Origin: Agromyces albus
GTDB lineage: Bacteria > Actinomycetota > Actinomycetes > Actinomycetales > Microbacteriaceae
Length of the DNA stretch: 39,017 nucleotides
Assembly: GCF_004134825.1 (NCBI RefSeq)
Contig: NZ_SDPN01000040.1
Span: 1 to 39,017, forward strand
Reading direction: 5' to 3'
Every line of letters begins with the position of its first letter. Positions within the stretch are counted from its first letter, which is position 1. Shown in pieces: positions 1-7,250 of this stretch. The position numbers and the translations under genes are program-made. The notes beneath the pieces are model-generated. The model saw nothing but the letters and a program-made list of their open reading frames with translations. It ran no database searches and had not been told where the DNA came from.

Positions 1-2
1 TC

Positions 3-443
3 GCCGACACCGACGCAGGCGGCGCCGGGCGGGCTGAGGCCCGCGCCACCGGCATGGCCGTGCGCCGCGCCGTGCTCGGCGACGCGCACGTCGATGCCGC
101 GACCGCCGCCATCACCCCCGAGACGGCCGCCTTCCAGGACTTCATCACGAGGTACGCGTGGGGCGAGATCTGGGCGCGCGAGCAGCTGAGCCGCCGGGAG
201 CGGTCGATCGCCACCCTCGCGTCGCTCGTCACGGGCGGTCACGAGGCCGAGATCCGGATGCATGTGCGCGCGGCACTGCGCAACGGGCTCACCACGGCCG
301 AGATCGCCGAGGTGATGCTGCACACGGCGCTCTACGCGGGCCTGCCGGCGGCCAACACCGCCCTCGGCATCGCGCGCGAGGTATTCGCCGAACTCGACGC
401 GAGCACCGACACCGAAGATCACGAGGAGAACCACGGTGGATAA
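3..443 (+). CDS. pcaC: 4-carboxymuconolactone decarboxylase, C-terminal part (cut by window start)
   Basis: The reading frame is open to the left edge, so the true start lies outside; an internal ATG at 54 is not necessarily the start. The residues before it (ending ARATGMAVRRAVLGDAHVD) match the usual N-terminal stretch of PcaC, and the rest has the all-helical CMD fold signature (RERSIATLASLVTGGHEAEI, then HTALYAGLPAANTAL). PcaC decarboxylates gamma-carboxymuconolactone to 3-oxoadipate enol-lactone in the cytoplasmic protocatechuate branch of the beta-ketoadipate pathway. It overlaps the next gene by 8 nt. In many actinobacteria PcaC is fused to the enol-lactonase (PcaL); the window cannot show whether that is so here. 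Family call is secure; intactness is unknown. Confidence 0.88.
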   Translation, partial: ADTDAGGAGRAEARATGMAVRRAVLGDAHVDAATAAITPETAAFQDFITRYAWGEIWAREQLSRRERSIATLASLVTGGHEAEIRMHVRAALRNGLTTAEIAEVMLHTALYAGLPAANTALGIAREVFAELDASTDTEDHEENHGG

Positions 444-1230
444 GACCTTCTCGAGCGCGGCCGAGGCCGTCGCCGACATCCCCGACGGCGCCTCGCTCGC
501 CGTCGGCGGCTTCGGGCTGTCGGGCGTGCCGATCGTGCTGATCCGGGCACTGCTCGCACGCGGCACGAGCGGCCTCGAGGTCGTGTCGAACAACTGCGGC
601 GTCGACGGATGGGGGCTCGGCGAGCTGCTCGCCGCCGGTCGCATCCGCCGGGTGATCGCGAGCTACATCGGCGAGAACAAGGAGTTCGCCCGCCAGTACC
701 TGAGCGGCGAGGTCGAGGTCGAGCTCACGCCACAGGGCACGCTCGCCGAGCGGCTGCGCGCGGGTGGCGTCGGAATTCCGGCGTTCTACACGGCGACGGG
801 CGCCGGCACCGCGGTCTCCGACGGCGGCATGCCGATCCGGTACGCGCCCGACGGCACCGTCGCCGAGGCATCCGTCCCCAAGGAGCTGCGCCCGTTCGAC
901 GCCTTCGGCCGCACCCGGGAGTACGTGCTCGAGCAGGCGATCCACACCGACTACGGCCTCGTGCGCGCCGCTGTCGGCGACCGGCACGGCAACCTCCGCT
1001 TCGAGAAGTCGGCCCGCAACTTCAACCCGCTCGCGGGCATGGCCGGCCGCCTCACGATCGCCGAGGTCGACGAGCTCGTCGAGCCCGGGGTGCTCGATCC
1101 CGACGACATCCACCTGCCCGGCATCTACGTCGACCGCGTGATCGAGCTCACCCGGGAGCAGGCGACCGAGCTGCCGATCGAGAAGGTCACCGTGCGGCCC
1201 CGGCCCGCGGCATCCGGAGAGGACGCCTGA
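436..1230 (+). CDS. pcaI: 3-oxoadipate CoA-transferase subunit A
   Basis: A 264-residue class I CoA-transferase alpha subunit. It starts at GTG 436, eight bases inside pcaC, behind the GAGGAG of the pcaC tail. The family hallmark GGFGLSGVP near residue 30 and the [14 protein letters not shown] stretch are present. With the beta subunit it moves CoA from succinyl-CoA to 3-oxoadipate in the cytoplasm. It shares an ATGA overlap with the next gene, as expected for co-translated heteromer subunits. By sequence alone it could be a succinyl-CoA:3-ketoacid CoA-transferase (ScoA); position between pcaC and the thiolase favours PcaI. Confidence 0.9.
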   Translation: MDKTFSSAAEAVADIPDGASLAVGGFGLSGVPIVLIRALLARGTSGLEVVSNNCGVDGWGLGELLAAGRIRRVIASYIGENKEFARQYLSGEVEVELTPQGTLAERLRAGGVGIPAFYTATGAGTAVSDGGMPIRYAPDGTVAEASVPKELRPFDAFGRTREYVLEQAIHTDYGLVRAAVGDRHGNLRFEKSARNFNPLAGMAGRLTIAEVDELVEPGVLDPDDIHLPGIYVDRVIELTREQATELPIEKVTVRPRPAASGEDA

Positions 1231-1886
1231 TGCCCCGCACTCGCGACGAGATGGCCGCCCGCGCTGCGGCCGAGCTCGAAGACGGCACGTACGTGAACCT
1301 CGGCATCGGCCTGCCCACGCTCATCCCGAATCACCTGCCCGACGGCGTGCACGTGGTGCTGCACTCCGAGAACGGCATCCTCGGCGTCGGACCCTATCCA
1401 TGGGAGGGCGAAGAGGACCCGAAGCTCATCAACGCCGGCAAGGAGACCGTCACCGTGCTGCCCGGCGCGAGCTACTTCGACTCGGCCGCGAGCTTCGGCA
1501 TGATCCGCGGTGGTCGCGTCGCCACGGCCGTGCTCGGGGCCATGCAGGTATCGGCCGGCGGCGACATCGCCAATTGGGCCGTGCCCGGCAAGATGGTGAA
1601 GGGCATGGGCGGCGCCATGGATCTCGTGAACGGCGCCGCACGGGTGATCGTGGTCATGGAGCACGTCGCGAAAGACGGCTCGGCCAAGCTCGTCGAGCAG
1701 TGCACCCTGCCCCTCACCGGCCGCGCGTGCATCGACCGCATCATCACCGACCTCGCGGTCATCGACGTGACCGACGCCGGGCTCGTGCTGCGCGAACTCG
1801 CCCCCGGGGTCACGATCGCCGAGGTGACGGATGCCACGGGCGCCCCGCTCGCGATCGACCCGGCGCTTGAGGGGGTCGGCGCATGA
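1230..1886 (+). CDS. pcaJ: 3-oxoadipate CoA-transferase subunit B
   Basis: A 218-residue class I CoA-transferase beta subunit beginning [19 protein letters not shown]. The start at ATG 1230 shares its A with the pcaI stop. The motif [11 protein letters not shown] near residue 45 carries the catalytic glutamate that forms the enzyme-CoA thioester; NLGIGLPTL precedes it. Partner of the preceding subunit in activating 3-oxoadipate. It ends in an ATGA overlap with the thiolase gene, so pcaC-I-J-F are translationally chained. The same frame stays open far upstream (from 609), but that extension lies antisense-free inside pcaI and has no family resemblance. ScoB is the alternative name. Confidence 0.9.
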   Translation: MPRTRDEMAARAAAELEDGTYVNLGIGLPTLIPNHLPDGVHVVLHSENGILGVGPYPWEGEEDPKLINAGKETVTVLPGASYFDSAASFGMIRGGRVATAVLGAMQVSAGGDIANWAVPGKMVKGMGGAMDLVNGAARVIVVMEHVAKDGSAKLVEQCTLPLTGRACIDRIITDLAVIDVTDAGLVLRELAPGVTIAEVTDATGAPLAIDPALEGVGA

Positions 1887-3097
1887 ACGAGCTGCGCGAG
1901 GTCGTCATCTGCTCCCCGCTGCGCACGCCGGTGGGGCGGATGGGCGGCGCGCTCGCCCCGGTGTCGGCGCTCGAACTCGCGACGACGGTGCTGCGCGCGC
2001 TCGTCGAACGCAGCGGCGTCGATCCTGCGCGCGTCGACGGGGTCATCGGCGCACAGGGCTATCCGACCATGGAGGCGCCCGCGATCGGACGAGTCGCCGC
2101 GCTCGACGCCGGGTTCCCGGTGACGACCACCGGCTACCAGCTCGATCGCCGCTGCGGCTCGGGACTCCAGGCCGTGCTGAACGCGGCGATGGAGGTGCAA
2201 ACGGGCGTGAGCGACGTCGTCGTCGCGCTCGGCGTCGAGTCGATGTCGAACGCCCCGCTCTACACGGTCGACGGGCGTCGCGGCATCCCGAACGGCGGCC
2301 TGCTCCTGCGCGATGCCCTCGCCCGCGGGCGCGAGACGGTCGGCGGCCGCGACTACCCGACTCCCGAGGGCAACGTCGGAACCGCCGAGACGCTGCGTGC
2401 CGAGTACGGCATCACGCGAGAGGCGCAGGACGCGCTCGCCCTACGCTCGCACCAGCGCGCGGTCGCTGCGCAGGAGTCGGTGGCATTCGACACCGAGCTC
2501 GTGCCGGTCGAAGTTCCCGGCCGCCGCGGCAGCACCATCGTCGACCGCGACGAGCACCCGCGTGCCGACACCTCACTCGACGCGCTCGCCGGTCTCCGTC
2601 CGGTGCTCCTGCGATCGGATGCCGCTGCCACCGTCACCGCCGGCAACTCGAGCGGGCAGAACGACGCGGCCGCGGCGTGCATCGTCACGACCCCCGAGTC
2701 TGCGGCTGTGCTCGGCCTCGTGCCGATGCTGCGGCTGCGCTCGTGGGCGGTCGCCGGGGTCGACCCGCGGCGCTTCGGCATCGCGCCGGTTCCCGCGGCG
2801 AACCTCGCGCTCGAGCGCGCCGGCATCCGCTTCGCCGACCTCGACGTGGTCGAGCTCAACGAGGCGTTCGCCGTGCAGGTGCTGGCATGCCTCGCCGACT
2901 GGGGCGTCGACGCCGAGGACCCTCGGCTCAACCCGCGTGGCAGCGGAATCTCGATCGGCCACCCGATCGGCGCGACCGGCATCCGGATGCTCGCGACGCT
3001 CGCGCACGAGCTGCCGGCACTCGACGGCTCACTGGCGCTCGAGACGATGTGCATCGGCGGCGGGCAGGCCCTCGCGGCGGTGTTCGAGCGCGTCTGA
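1883..3097 (+). CDS. pcaF: 3-oxoadipyl-CoA thiolase (acetyl-CoA acetyltransferase family)
   Basis: A 404-residue thiolase of normal family length. The acyl-accepting cysteine is Cys91 in [26 protein letters not shown] (catalytic His) and [11 protein letters not shown] (second Cys) follow in the right order near the C-terminus. It cleaves 3-oxoadipyl-CoA to succinyl-CoA and acetyl-CoA, the last beta-ketoadipate step, in the cytoplasm. It overlaps pcaJ by 4 nt and ends only 9 nt from the convergent MarR gene. Because a beta-oxidation-like cluster lies just downstream, the enzyme may also serve that pathway; this is inference. Confidence 0.9.
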   Translation: MNELREVVICSPLRTPVGRMGGALAPVSALELATTVLRALVERSGVDPARVDGVIGAQGYPTMEAPAIGRVAALDAGFPVTTTGYQLDRRCGSGLQAVLNAAMEVQTGVSDVVVALGVESMSNAPLYTVDGRRGIPNGGLLLRDALARGRETVGGRDYPTPEGNVGTAETLRAEYGITREAQDALALRSHQRAVAAQESVAFDTELVPVEVPGRRGSTIVDRDEHPRADTSLDALAGLRPVLLRSDAAATVTAGNSSGQNDAAAACIVTTPESAAVLGLVPMLRLRSWAVAGVDPRRFGIAPVPAANLALERAGIRFADLDVVELNEAFAVQVLACLADWGVDAEDPRLNPRGSGISIGHPIGATGIRMLATLAHELPALDGSLALETMCIGGGQALAAVFERV

Positions 3098-3106
3098 GCC
3101 CGCACT

Positions 3107-3574
3107 TCACTCGGGGAAGGCCAGCGCGCGCAGCAGCTCCATGACGCGTTCCCGGCTCTCGTCGCCGAGCGCGCTGTGGAGCTGCTGCTCGACGGCGTGC
3201 GCGGAGATGCGGGCCCGGGCGAACATGTCGCGTCCGTCGTCGGTGATGACGACGACGTTGGCGCGCCGATCCGACGGATCGGGCTCGCGCCGCACGAGGC
3301 CGCGCGCCTGCAGGCCGTCGACCAGGGCGACGACCTGGCTCGGATCGAGCCGAAGGAACTCGGCCAGTTCGCGCTGGGTGGGGCGGGCGTCGCTCGCGGC
3401 GAGCGCCAGCACCGCATACGACCGCGCCTTCAGGCCGTGCTCGGCGAGACTCGCGTTTCCGGCCGCGATCGCCAGTGCGCTCGCACGCGCCAGCAGGAAG
3501 ATGGGATCGTCGGCGAGCGCCGAGTCCGCCAGGCGCGGATCGGGTAGTGCGGAGTCGGGCGCCGAGGGTGGCAT
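3107..3574 (-). CDS. MarR-family transcriptional regulator
   Basis: A winged-helix MarR regulator. The frame runs back to a TTG at 3607 (166 aa), but I prefer ATG 3574 (155 aa), because the TTG lies between the two arms of the putative operator and nothing upstream of it looks like a ribosome site. The recognition part reads PTQRELAEFLRLDPSQVVAL, then a wing with DPSDRRANVV, the family signature. It is divergent from the SDR gene and convergent with pcaF. The 8-bp inverted repeat in the divergent region is a natural site for autoregulation and control of the forward catabolic genes. The ligand is unknown; aromatic acids or their CoA esters are usual for such neighbourhoods. Confidence 0.85.
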   Translation of the reverse strand: MPPSAPDSALPDPRLADSALADDPIFLLARASALAIAAGNASLAEHGLKARSYAVLALAASDARPTQRELAEFLRLDPSQVVALVDGLQARGLVRREPDPSDRRANVVVITDDGRDMFARARISAHAVEQQLHSALGDESRERVMELLRALAFPE

Positions 3575-3596
3575 GAGGATGATGCTATCAGAGCGT

Positions 3597-3639
3597 GAAG
3601 ATCGCAATCATTGACATTCTCAACGATCTTCGGTGTAAT
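3597..3639 (+). promoter_or_regulatory. Promoter of the SDR operon with overlapping inverted-repeat operator
   Basis: TTGACA (3611-3616), a 17-bp spacer and TGTAAT (3634-3639) form a near-consensus sigma-70-type promoter reading toward the SDR gene. A perfect inverted repeat, GAAGATCG (3597-3604) and CGATCTTC (3624-3631), brackets the -35 box, its right arm in the spacer. A dimeric repressor there would block RNA polymerase. The adjacent divergent MarR gene is the obvious candidate regulator (inference). Confidence 0.7.
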
Positions 3640-3665
3640 GGAGACTGACACGAAGGAGTTCCCGT

Positions 3666-4598
3666 ATGTCGCTGAACGGCAAAGTCGCCATCGTCACAGG
3701 GTCGGGTCGCGGGCTCGGCCTCGCGTACGCCGCCGAGCTCGCCCGTCAGGGCGCATCCGTCGTCGTGAACGACGTCGATGAGCAGACGGCGGCCTCGGCC
3801 GTCGCATCGATCGAGGCCGAAGGCGGCAAAGCGGTCGCCGTCGTCGCCGCGGTCGGATCCACCGAGACCGCCAAGGCGCTCGTCGCCGCCGCCGTCGAGC
3901 ACTTCGGTCGCCTCGACATCCTCGTCACGAACGCCGGCGTGCTGCGCGACACCGTGCTGTGGAAGATGAGCGACGACGACTTCGACACCGTGATCGGCGT
4001 GCACCTGCGGGGCACGTTCACGTGCGTGCGCGAGGCGGCGATCCGCCTCCGCGAACAGGGCGAGGGCGGTCGCATCATCTGCATCGGCTCGCCCACCGGC
4101 CAGCGCGGCAATTTCGGCCAGACGAACTACGCCGCCGCCAAGGCGGGCATCGTGGGCATGGTGCGCACGTGGGCGCTCGAGTTGAAGCGCGCGGGCATCA
4201 CGGCGAACGCGGTGATCCCCGTCGCCGCCACGGCCATGACGGCCACCGTCCCGTACTTCGCCGCAGCGGTCGAGGCCGACGCGAAGGGCGAGCCGATGCC
4301 GGCCTTCTTCCGCCACGACCTCGGGTTCGGCACGTCCGACGACGTCGCGGGGCTCATCGCCTACCTGGCGTCGGATGCCGCGGCCGGCGTGACCGGGCAG
4401 GCGCTCGGCGTCGGCGGCGACCGCCTCCAGCTCTGGTCGCACCCCGAGCCCGTCGTCACGGCGTACCGCGAGGGCGGCTGGACCTACGACGCGCTCGCAG
4501 CCGACTTCGACACGGAGTTCGGCGGCGAGCTCCAGTCGGTCGGCGAGAGCTTCCCGGCGCTCCCCGACGACCTGCAGCGACCCGCCGCGAGCGCCTGA
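3666..4598 (+). CDS. SDR-family short-chain dehydrogenase/reductase
   Basis: A 310-residue Rossmann-fold oxidoreductase. The cofactor loop TGSGRGLG spans residues 11-18, with VVNDVDE at the end of strand 2 (acidic, so NAD(H) is likelier than NADP(H)), then NAG, the catalytic serine in CIGSPTGQRG and the YAAAK pair. It resembles the dehydrogenase unit of multifunctional beta-oxidation enzymes, fitting oxidation of a 3-hydroxyacyl-CoA to the 3-oxo form. An AAGGAG at 3653-3658 supports the ATG at 3666. First gene of a forward run with amidohydrolase, acyl-CoA dehydrogenase, MaoC and ligase, under the promoter just upstream. The C-terminus extends about 50 residues past a minimal SDR. Confidence 0.88.
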   Translation: MSLNGKVAIVTGSGRGLGLAYAAELARQGASVVVNDVDEQTAASAVASIEAEGGKAVAVVAAVGSTETAKALVAAAVEHFGRLDILVTNAGVLRDTVLWKMSDDDFDTVIGVHLRGTFTCVREAAIRLREQGEGGRIICIGSPTGQRGNFGQTNYAAAKAGIVGMVRTWALELKRAGITANAVIPVAATAMTATVPYFAAAVEADAKGEPMPAFFRHDLGFGTSDDVAGLIAYLASDAAAGVTGQALGVGGDRLQLWSHPEPVVTAYREGGWTYDALAADFDTEFGGELQSVGESFPALPDDLQRPAASA

Positions 4599-4615
4599 GC
4601 CGAGGCATCCGCCCC

Positions 4616-5515
4616 ATGACCCGTTACGAGCCCGCCATCGACGTCGATTCGCTCGACGCCATCGATATGCACGTGCACATCGAGGTCGACGATCACGGGC
4701 ACTCGTCGCTCCCGCCCGAGCTCGTGGAGGCGGCGAGCAGGTACTTCAGCACCGACGGCCCCCGGCCCGACCTCGACAGCGTCGCCGCGTACTACCGCGA
4801 GCGCCACATGGCCGCCGTGATCTTCACCGTCGACGCCGGCACGCGCCTGGGGCATCCGTCGATCTCCTCGGTGGAGATCGCCGAGGGCGCCGCGCGCAAC
4901 AACGACGTGCTCATCCCGTTCGGGTCGGTCGATCCGCTCCGGGGAGCCGCGGCGGTCGACGATGCCCGGCGTCTCGTCGAAGACAGCGGGGTTCGCGGCT
5001 TCAAGTTCCACCCCACCGTGCAGGGCTTCGACCCGAGCGACGAGACGTATTACCCGCTCTACGCCGCGATCGAGCGGCTCGGCGTGCCTGCGCTCTTCCA
5101 CACGGGCCAGACCGGCATCGGTGCGGGCATGCCAGGGGGGTACGGCTTCCGGCTCGGCCTCTCGAATCCGATCCTCCTCGACCCGGTCGCCGCCGACTTC
5201 CCCGAGCTGCAGATCATCATGGCCCACCCCTCGGTGCCCTGGCAGGACGAGGCGCTGGCGGTCGCGACGCACAAGCACAACACGTGGATCGACCTGTCGG
5301 GCTGGAGCCCGAAGTACTTCCCGGCCGAGCTCGTGCGTTACGCGAATTCGGTCCTCAAGAGCCGGGTGCTCTTCGGATCCGACTTCCCGCTCCTGCTGCC
5401 CGACCGCTGGATCCGGGATGCCGAGCAGACGGCCCTCAAACCCGAGGTCATGCCCGGCATCATGAAGCACAATGCCGCGCGCCTGCTGGGGCTCGCGAGC
5501 TCGGACTCATCGTGA
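4616..5515 (+). CDS. Amidohydrolase-family (ACMSD-like) metal-dependent hydrolase or decarboxylase
   Basis: 299 residues from ATG 4616, 18 nt after the SDR stop. TIM-barrel metal ligands appear in order: DMHVHIE near residue 18, FKFHP, FHTGQTG, MAHPS, and the late aspartate in FGSDFPLLLP. This is the amidohydrolase-2 layout of ACMSD, gamma-resorcylate decarboxylase and relatives. In this family the reaction may be C-C hydrolysis or non-oxidative decarboxylation, and I cannot choose between them. Placed between SDR and acyl-CoA dehydrogenase, it could open a ring or remove a carboxylate from a pathway intermediate. It ends in a GTGA overlap with the next gene, so the two are co-translated. Confidence 0.85.
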   Translation: MTRYEPAIDVDSLDAIDMHVHIEVDDHGHSSLPPELVEAASRYFSTDGPRPDLDSVAAYYRERHMAAVIFTVDAGTRLGHPSISSVEIAEGAARNNDVLIPFGSVDPLRGAAAVDDARRLVEDSGVRGFKFHPTVQGFDPSDETYYPLYAAIERLGVPALFHTGQTGIGAGMPGGYGFRLGLSNPILLDPVAADFPELQIIMAHPSVPWQDEALAVATHKHNTWIDLSGWSPKYFPAELVRYANSVLKSRVLFGSDFPLLLPDRWIRDAEQTALKPEVMPGIMKHNAARLLGLASSDSS

Positions 5516-6684
5516 ATCCCCGCGATCCCTCCGACCCCTACGGCTTCGCAGAGCACCTGAGCCCTGCCGCCCGCCGGGCGCTCGCGCACCTGCAGACGGT
5601 GCTCGATCGAGACATCCGCCCCCTCCTCGCCGACGCGTGGGAGACGGCGACGATGCCCGGCGCGGTGCTCGAGGCGCTCGTGCCGCTGAACCTCATGGAA
5701 CCCGATGAGGTGTCCGCCGAGGAGGCCGGGTCGAGCCTCTTCGCGGGCTTCCGGAACTTCGTGCTCGCCAAGACGGATGCCTCGGTCGCGACCCTCTACA
5801 ACGCCCAGTCCGGGCTCTTCCGCACGACGATCACGCAGGGCGGCTCGCCCGAACAGACCGCAGCGCTCGACCCCCTGATCCGGTCGTTCGAACTGAAGGG
5901 CGCCTTCGCCCTCACCGAGCCCGAGCACGGCAGCGACATCGCCGGCGGGCTGGAGACCACCGCAACCCGAGTGGGCGACGAGTGGGTGCTCGACGGGCGC
6001 AAGCGCTGGATCGGCGGGGCCCAGACCGCCGATGTGCTCGCCGTGTTCGCCCGCAGCACCGATGACGCTCACGTGCGGGCCTTCCTCGTCGACCGCACAG
6101 CTGCAGGAGTCACGCTCGAGACGATTCGCGGCAAGGTCTCCCTTCGGCCGATGCAGAACTCGGTCATTACCCTCGACGGGGTGCGTGTGCCCGAGGCATC
6201 CCGCCTCCAGCGCATCGACTCGTGGCGCGACGTCGCCGGGCTCCTGCGCGCCATGCGATCCGATGTGGCATGGATCGCCACCGGCATCCAGGCCGGCGCC
6301 CTCGAGGCGGCCTGCGCCTACGTGCGACAGCGGGAACAGTTCGGCCGGCCGATCGGCGGATTCCAACTGGTCCAGGAGAAGCTCGCCCGCATGCTCGGCA
6401 ACGTCACCGCCTCGCTCGCGATGGTCGTGCAGTTGTCGAGGCGCGAAGACGCCGGCGACCTCGCCGACGAGGACTCGGCATTGGCGAAGATGTGGACCTC
6501 GCTTCGCGCCCGCGAGACCGTGGCCCTCGCTCGCGAGGTCGTGGGCGGCAACGGGATCCTGCTCGAGCACGATGTCGCGCGGTTCTTCGCCGACGCCGAA
6601 GCCGTCTACTCCTACGAGGGCACCCACGAGATCAACGCGCTCATCGTCGGGCGATCACTCACCGGCATCTCCGCATTCGCCTGA
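5512..6684 (+). CDS. Acyl-CoA dehydrogenase, glutaryl-CoA-dehydrogenase-like
   Basis: The longer open frame begins at 5284 inside the amidohydrolase gene; the real start is GTG 5512, overlapping its stop by 4 nt and giving 390 residues, normal for the family. Visible: FALTEPEHGSD (FAD/substrate loop), RKRWIGGA, REQFGRPIGGFQLVQEKLA, and YEGTHEINALIVGRSLTG, where the Glu of YEGT is the catalytic base position in glutaryl-CoA dehydrogenases. It should introduce an alpha-beta double bond in an acyl-CoA, passing electrons to ETF. It fits upstream of the MaoC hydratase and SDR in a beta-oxidation order. Whether it also decarboxylates cannot be read from sequence. Confidence 0.9.
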   Translation: MNPRDPSDPYGFAEHLSPAARRALAHLQTVLDRDIRPLLADAWETATMPGAVLEALVPLNLMEPDEVSAEEAGSSLFAGFRNFVLAKTDASVATLYNAQSGLFRTTITQGGSPEQTAALDPLIRSFELKGAFALTEPEHGSDIAGGLETTATRVGDEWVLDGRKRWIGGAQTADVLAVFARSTDDAHVRAFLVDRTAAGVTLETIRGKVSLRPMQNSVITLDGVRVPEASRLQRIDSWRDVAGLLRAMRSDVAWIATGIQAGALEAACAYVRQREQFGRPIGGFQLVQEKLARMLGNVTASLAMVVQLSRREDAGDLADEDSALAKMWTSLRARETVALAREVVGGNGILLEHDVARFFADAEAVYSYEGTHEINALIVGRSLTGISAFA

Positions 6685-6718
6685 CCACCCGATAACGTCC
6701 ATCCACACAAGGAGCAAC

Positions 6719-7171
6719 ATGACCACCACCGCCACCTACGCCGATATCCCGGGCCTCGTGGGCACCGACCTCGGCTTCACCGACTGGCTCGAGATCACGC
6801 AGGAGAGCGTCAACACGTTCGCCGACGCGACGGGCGATCACCAGTGGATCCACGTCGACCCCGAGCGCGCGAAGGACGGACCGTTCGGCGGGCCGATCGC
6901 GCACGGGTTCCTCACCCTGTCGCTCGCCGTGAAGTTCTGGACCGACCTGCTCGACGTCGAGGGCGTCAGCACGAAGGTCAACTACGGCCTCGACAAGGTT
7001 CGCTTCATCTCACCGGTCAAGGTGGGCTTGCGCGTGCGCATGAACGCCGTCATCGCCGAGGTGACCGAGGTCGCCGGCGGCTACCAGCTCACGGTCGACC
7101 AGACGATCGAGATCGACGGCGGCACCAAGCCCGCCGTCGTCGCGCGCGCGCTGTACCGCTTCTACGCCTGA
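6719..7171 (+). CDS. MaoC-family (R)-specific enoyl-CoA hydratase
   Basis: 150 residues, a single hotdog domain. The catalytic Asp/His motif is plain in FADATGDHQWIHVD (residues about 36-50), followed by GPIAHGFLTLSL, the MaoC helix. AAGGAG at 6709-6714 sits five bases before the ATG, so the start is well supported. It would hydrate the product of the acyl-CoA dehydrogenase to a 3-hydroxyacyl-CoA for the SDR encoded at the head of the same run. It lies 34 nt after the dehydrogenase gene. Confidence 0.9.
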   Translation: MTTTATYADIPGLVGTDLGFTDWLEITQESVNTFADATGDHQWIHVDPERAKDGPFGGPIAHGFLTLSLAVKFWTDLLDVEGVSTKVNYGLDKVRFISPVKVGLRVRMNAVIAEVTEVAGGYQLTVDQTIEIDGGTKPAVVARALYRFYA

Positions 7172-7187
7172 GCCGCGGCCGGCACTC

Positions 7188-7217
7188 GCACGACCCCGCA
7201 CGACCCCGCACGACCCC
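7188..7217. repeat. Three tandem copies of a 10-bp unit
   Basis: GCACGACCCC is repeated three times without interruption between the MaoC and ligase genes, followed by a partial copy. It is non-coding and lies 34-63 nt before the ligase start. Probably replication slippage; no function is visible. Confidence 0.8.
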
Positions 7218-7250
7218 CCGCACACCCGAACGCTCAACGAAGAGACGACG

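Noticed and set aside
289..1113. Long minus-strand open frame opposite pcaC/pcaI, and many similar antisense frames
   Set aside because: High-GC shadow of the forward genes; composition is Arg/Ala/Gly-rich with no motif, and the opposite strand carries clear enzymes.
609..1229. Upstream extension of the pcaJ frame
   Set aside because: Arg-rich shadow of pcaI; real family similarity begins exactly at ATG 1230 with an ATGA overlap.
3575..3607. TTG start adding 11 residues to the MarR protein
   Set aside because: It lies between the operator arms, has no ribosome site and adds no family-like sequence.
5284..5511. N-terminal extension of the acyl-CoA dehydrogenase
   Set aside because: It runs inside the amidohydrolase gene; GTG 5512 gives the normal length and a GTGA coupling.
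7188..7217. CRISPR-like or regulatory repeat array
   Set aside because: Only three direct 10-bp units with no spacers; simple slippage explains it.
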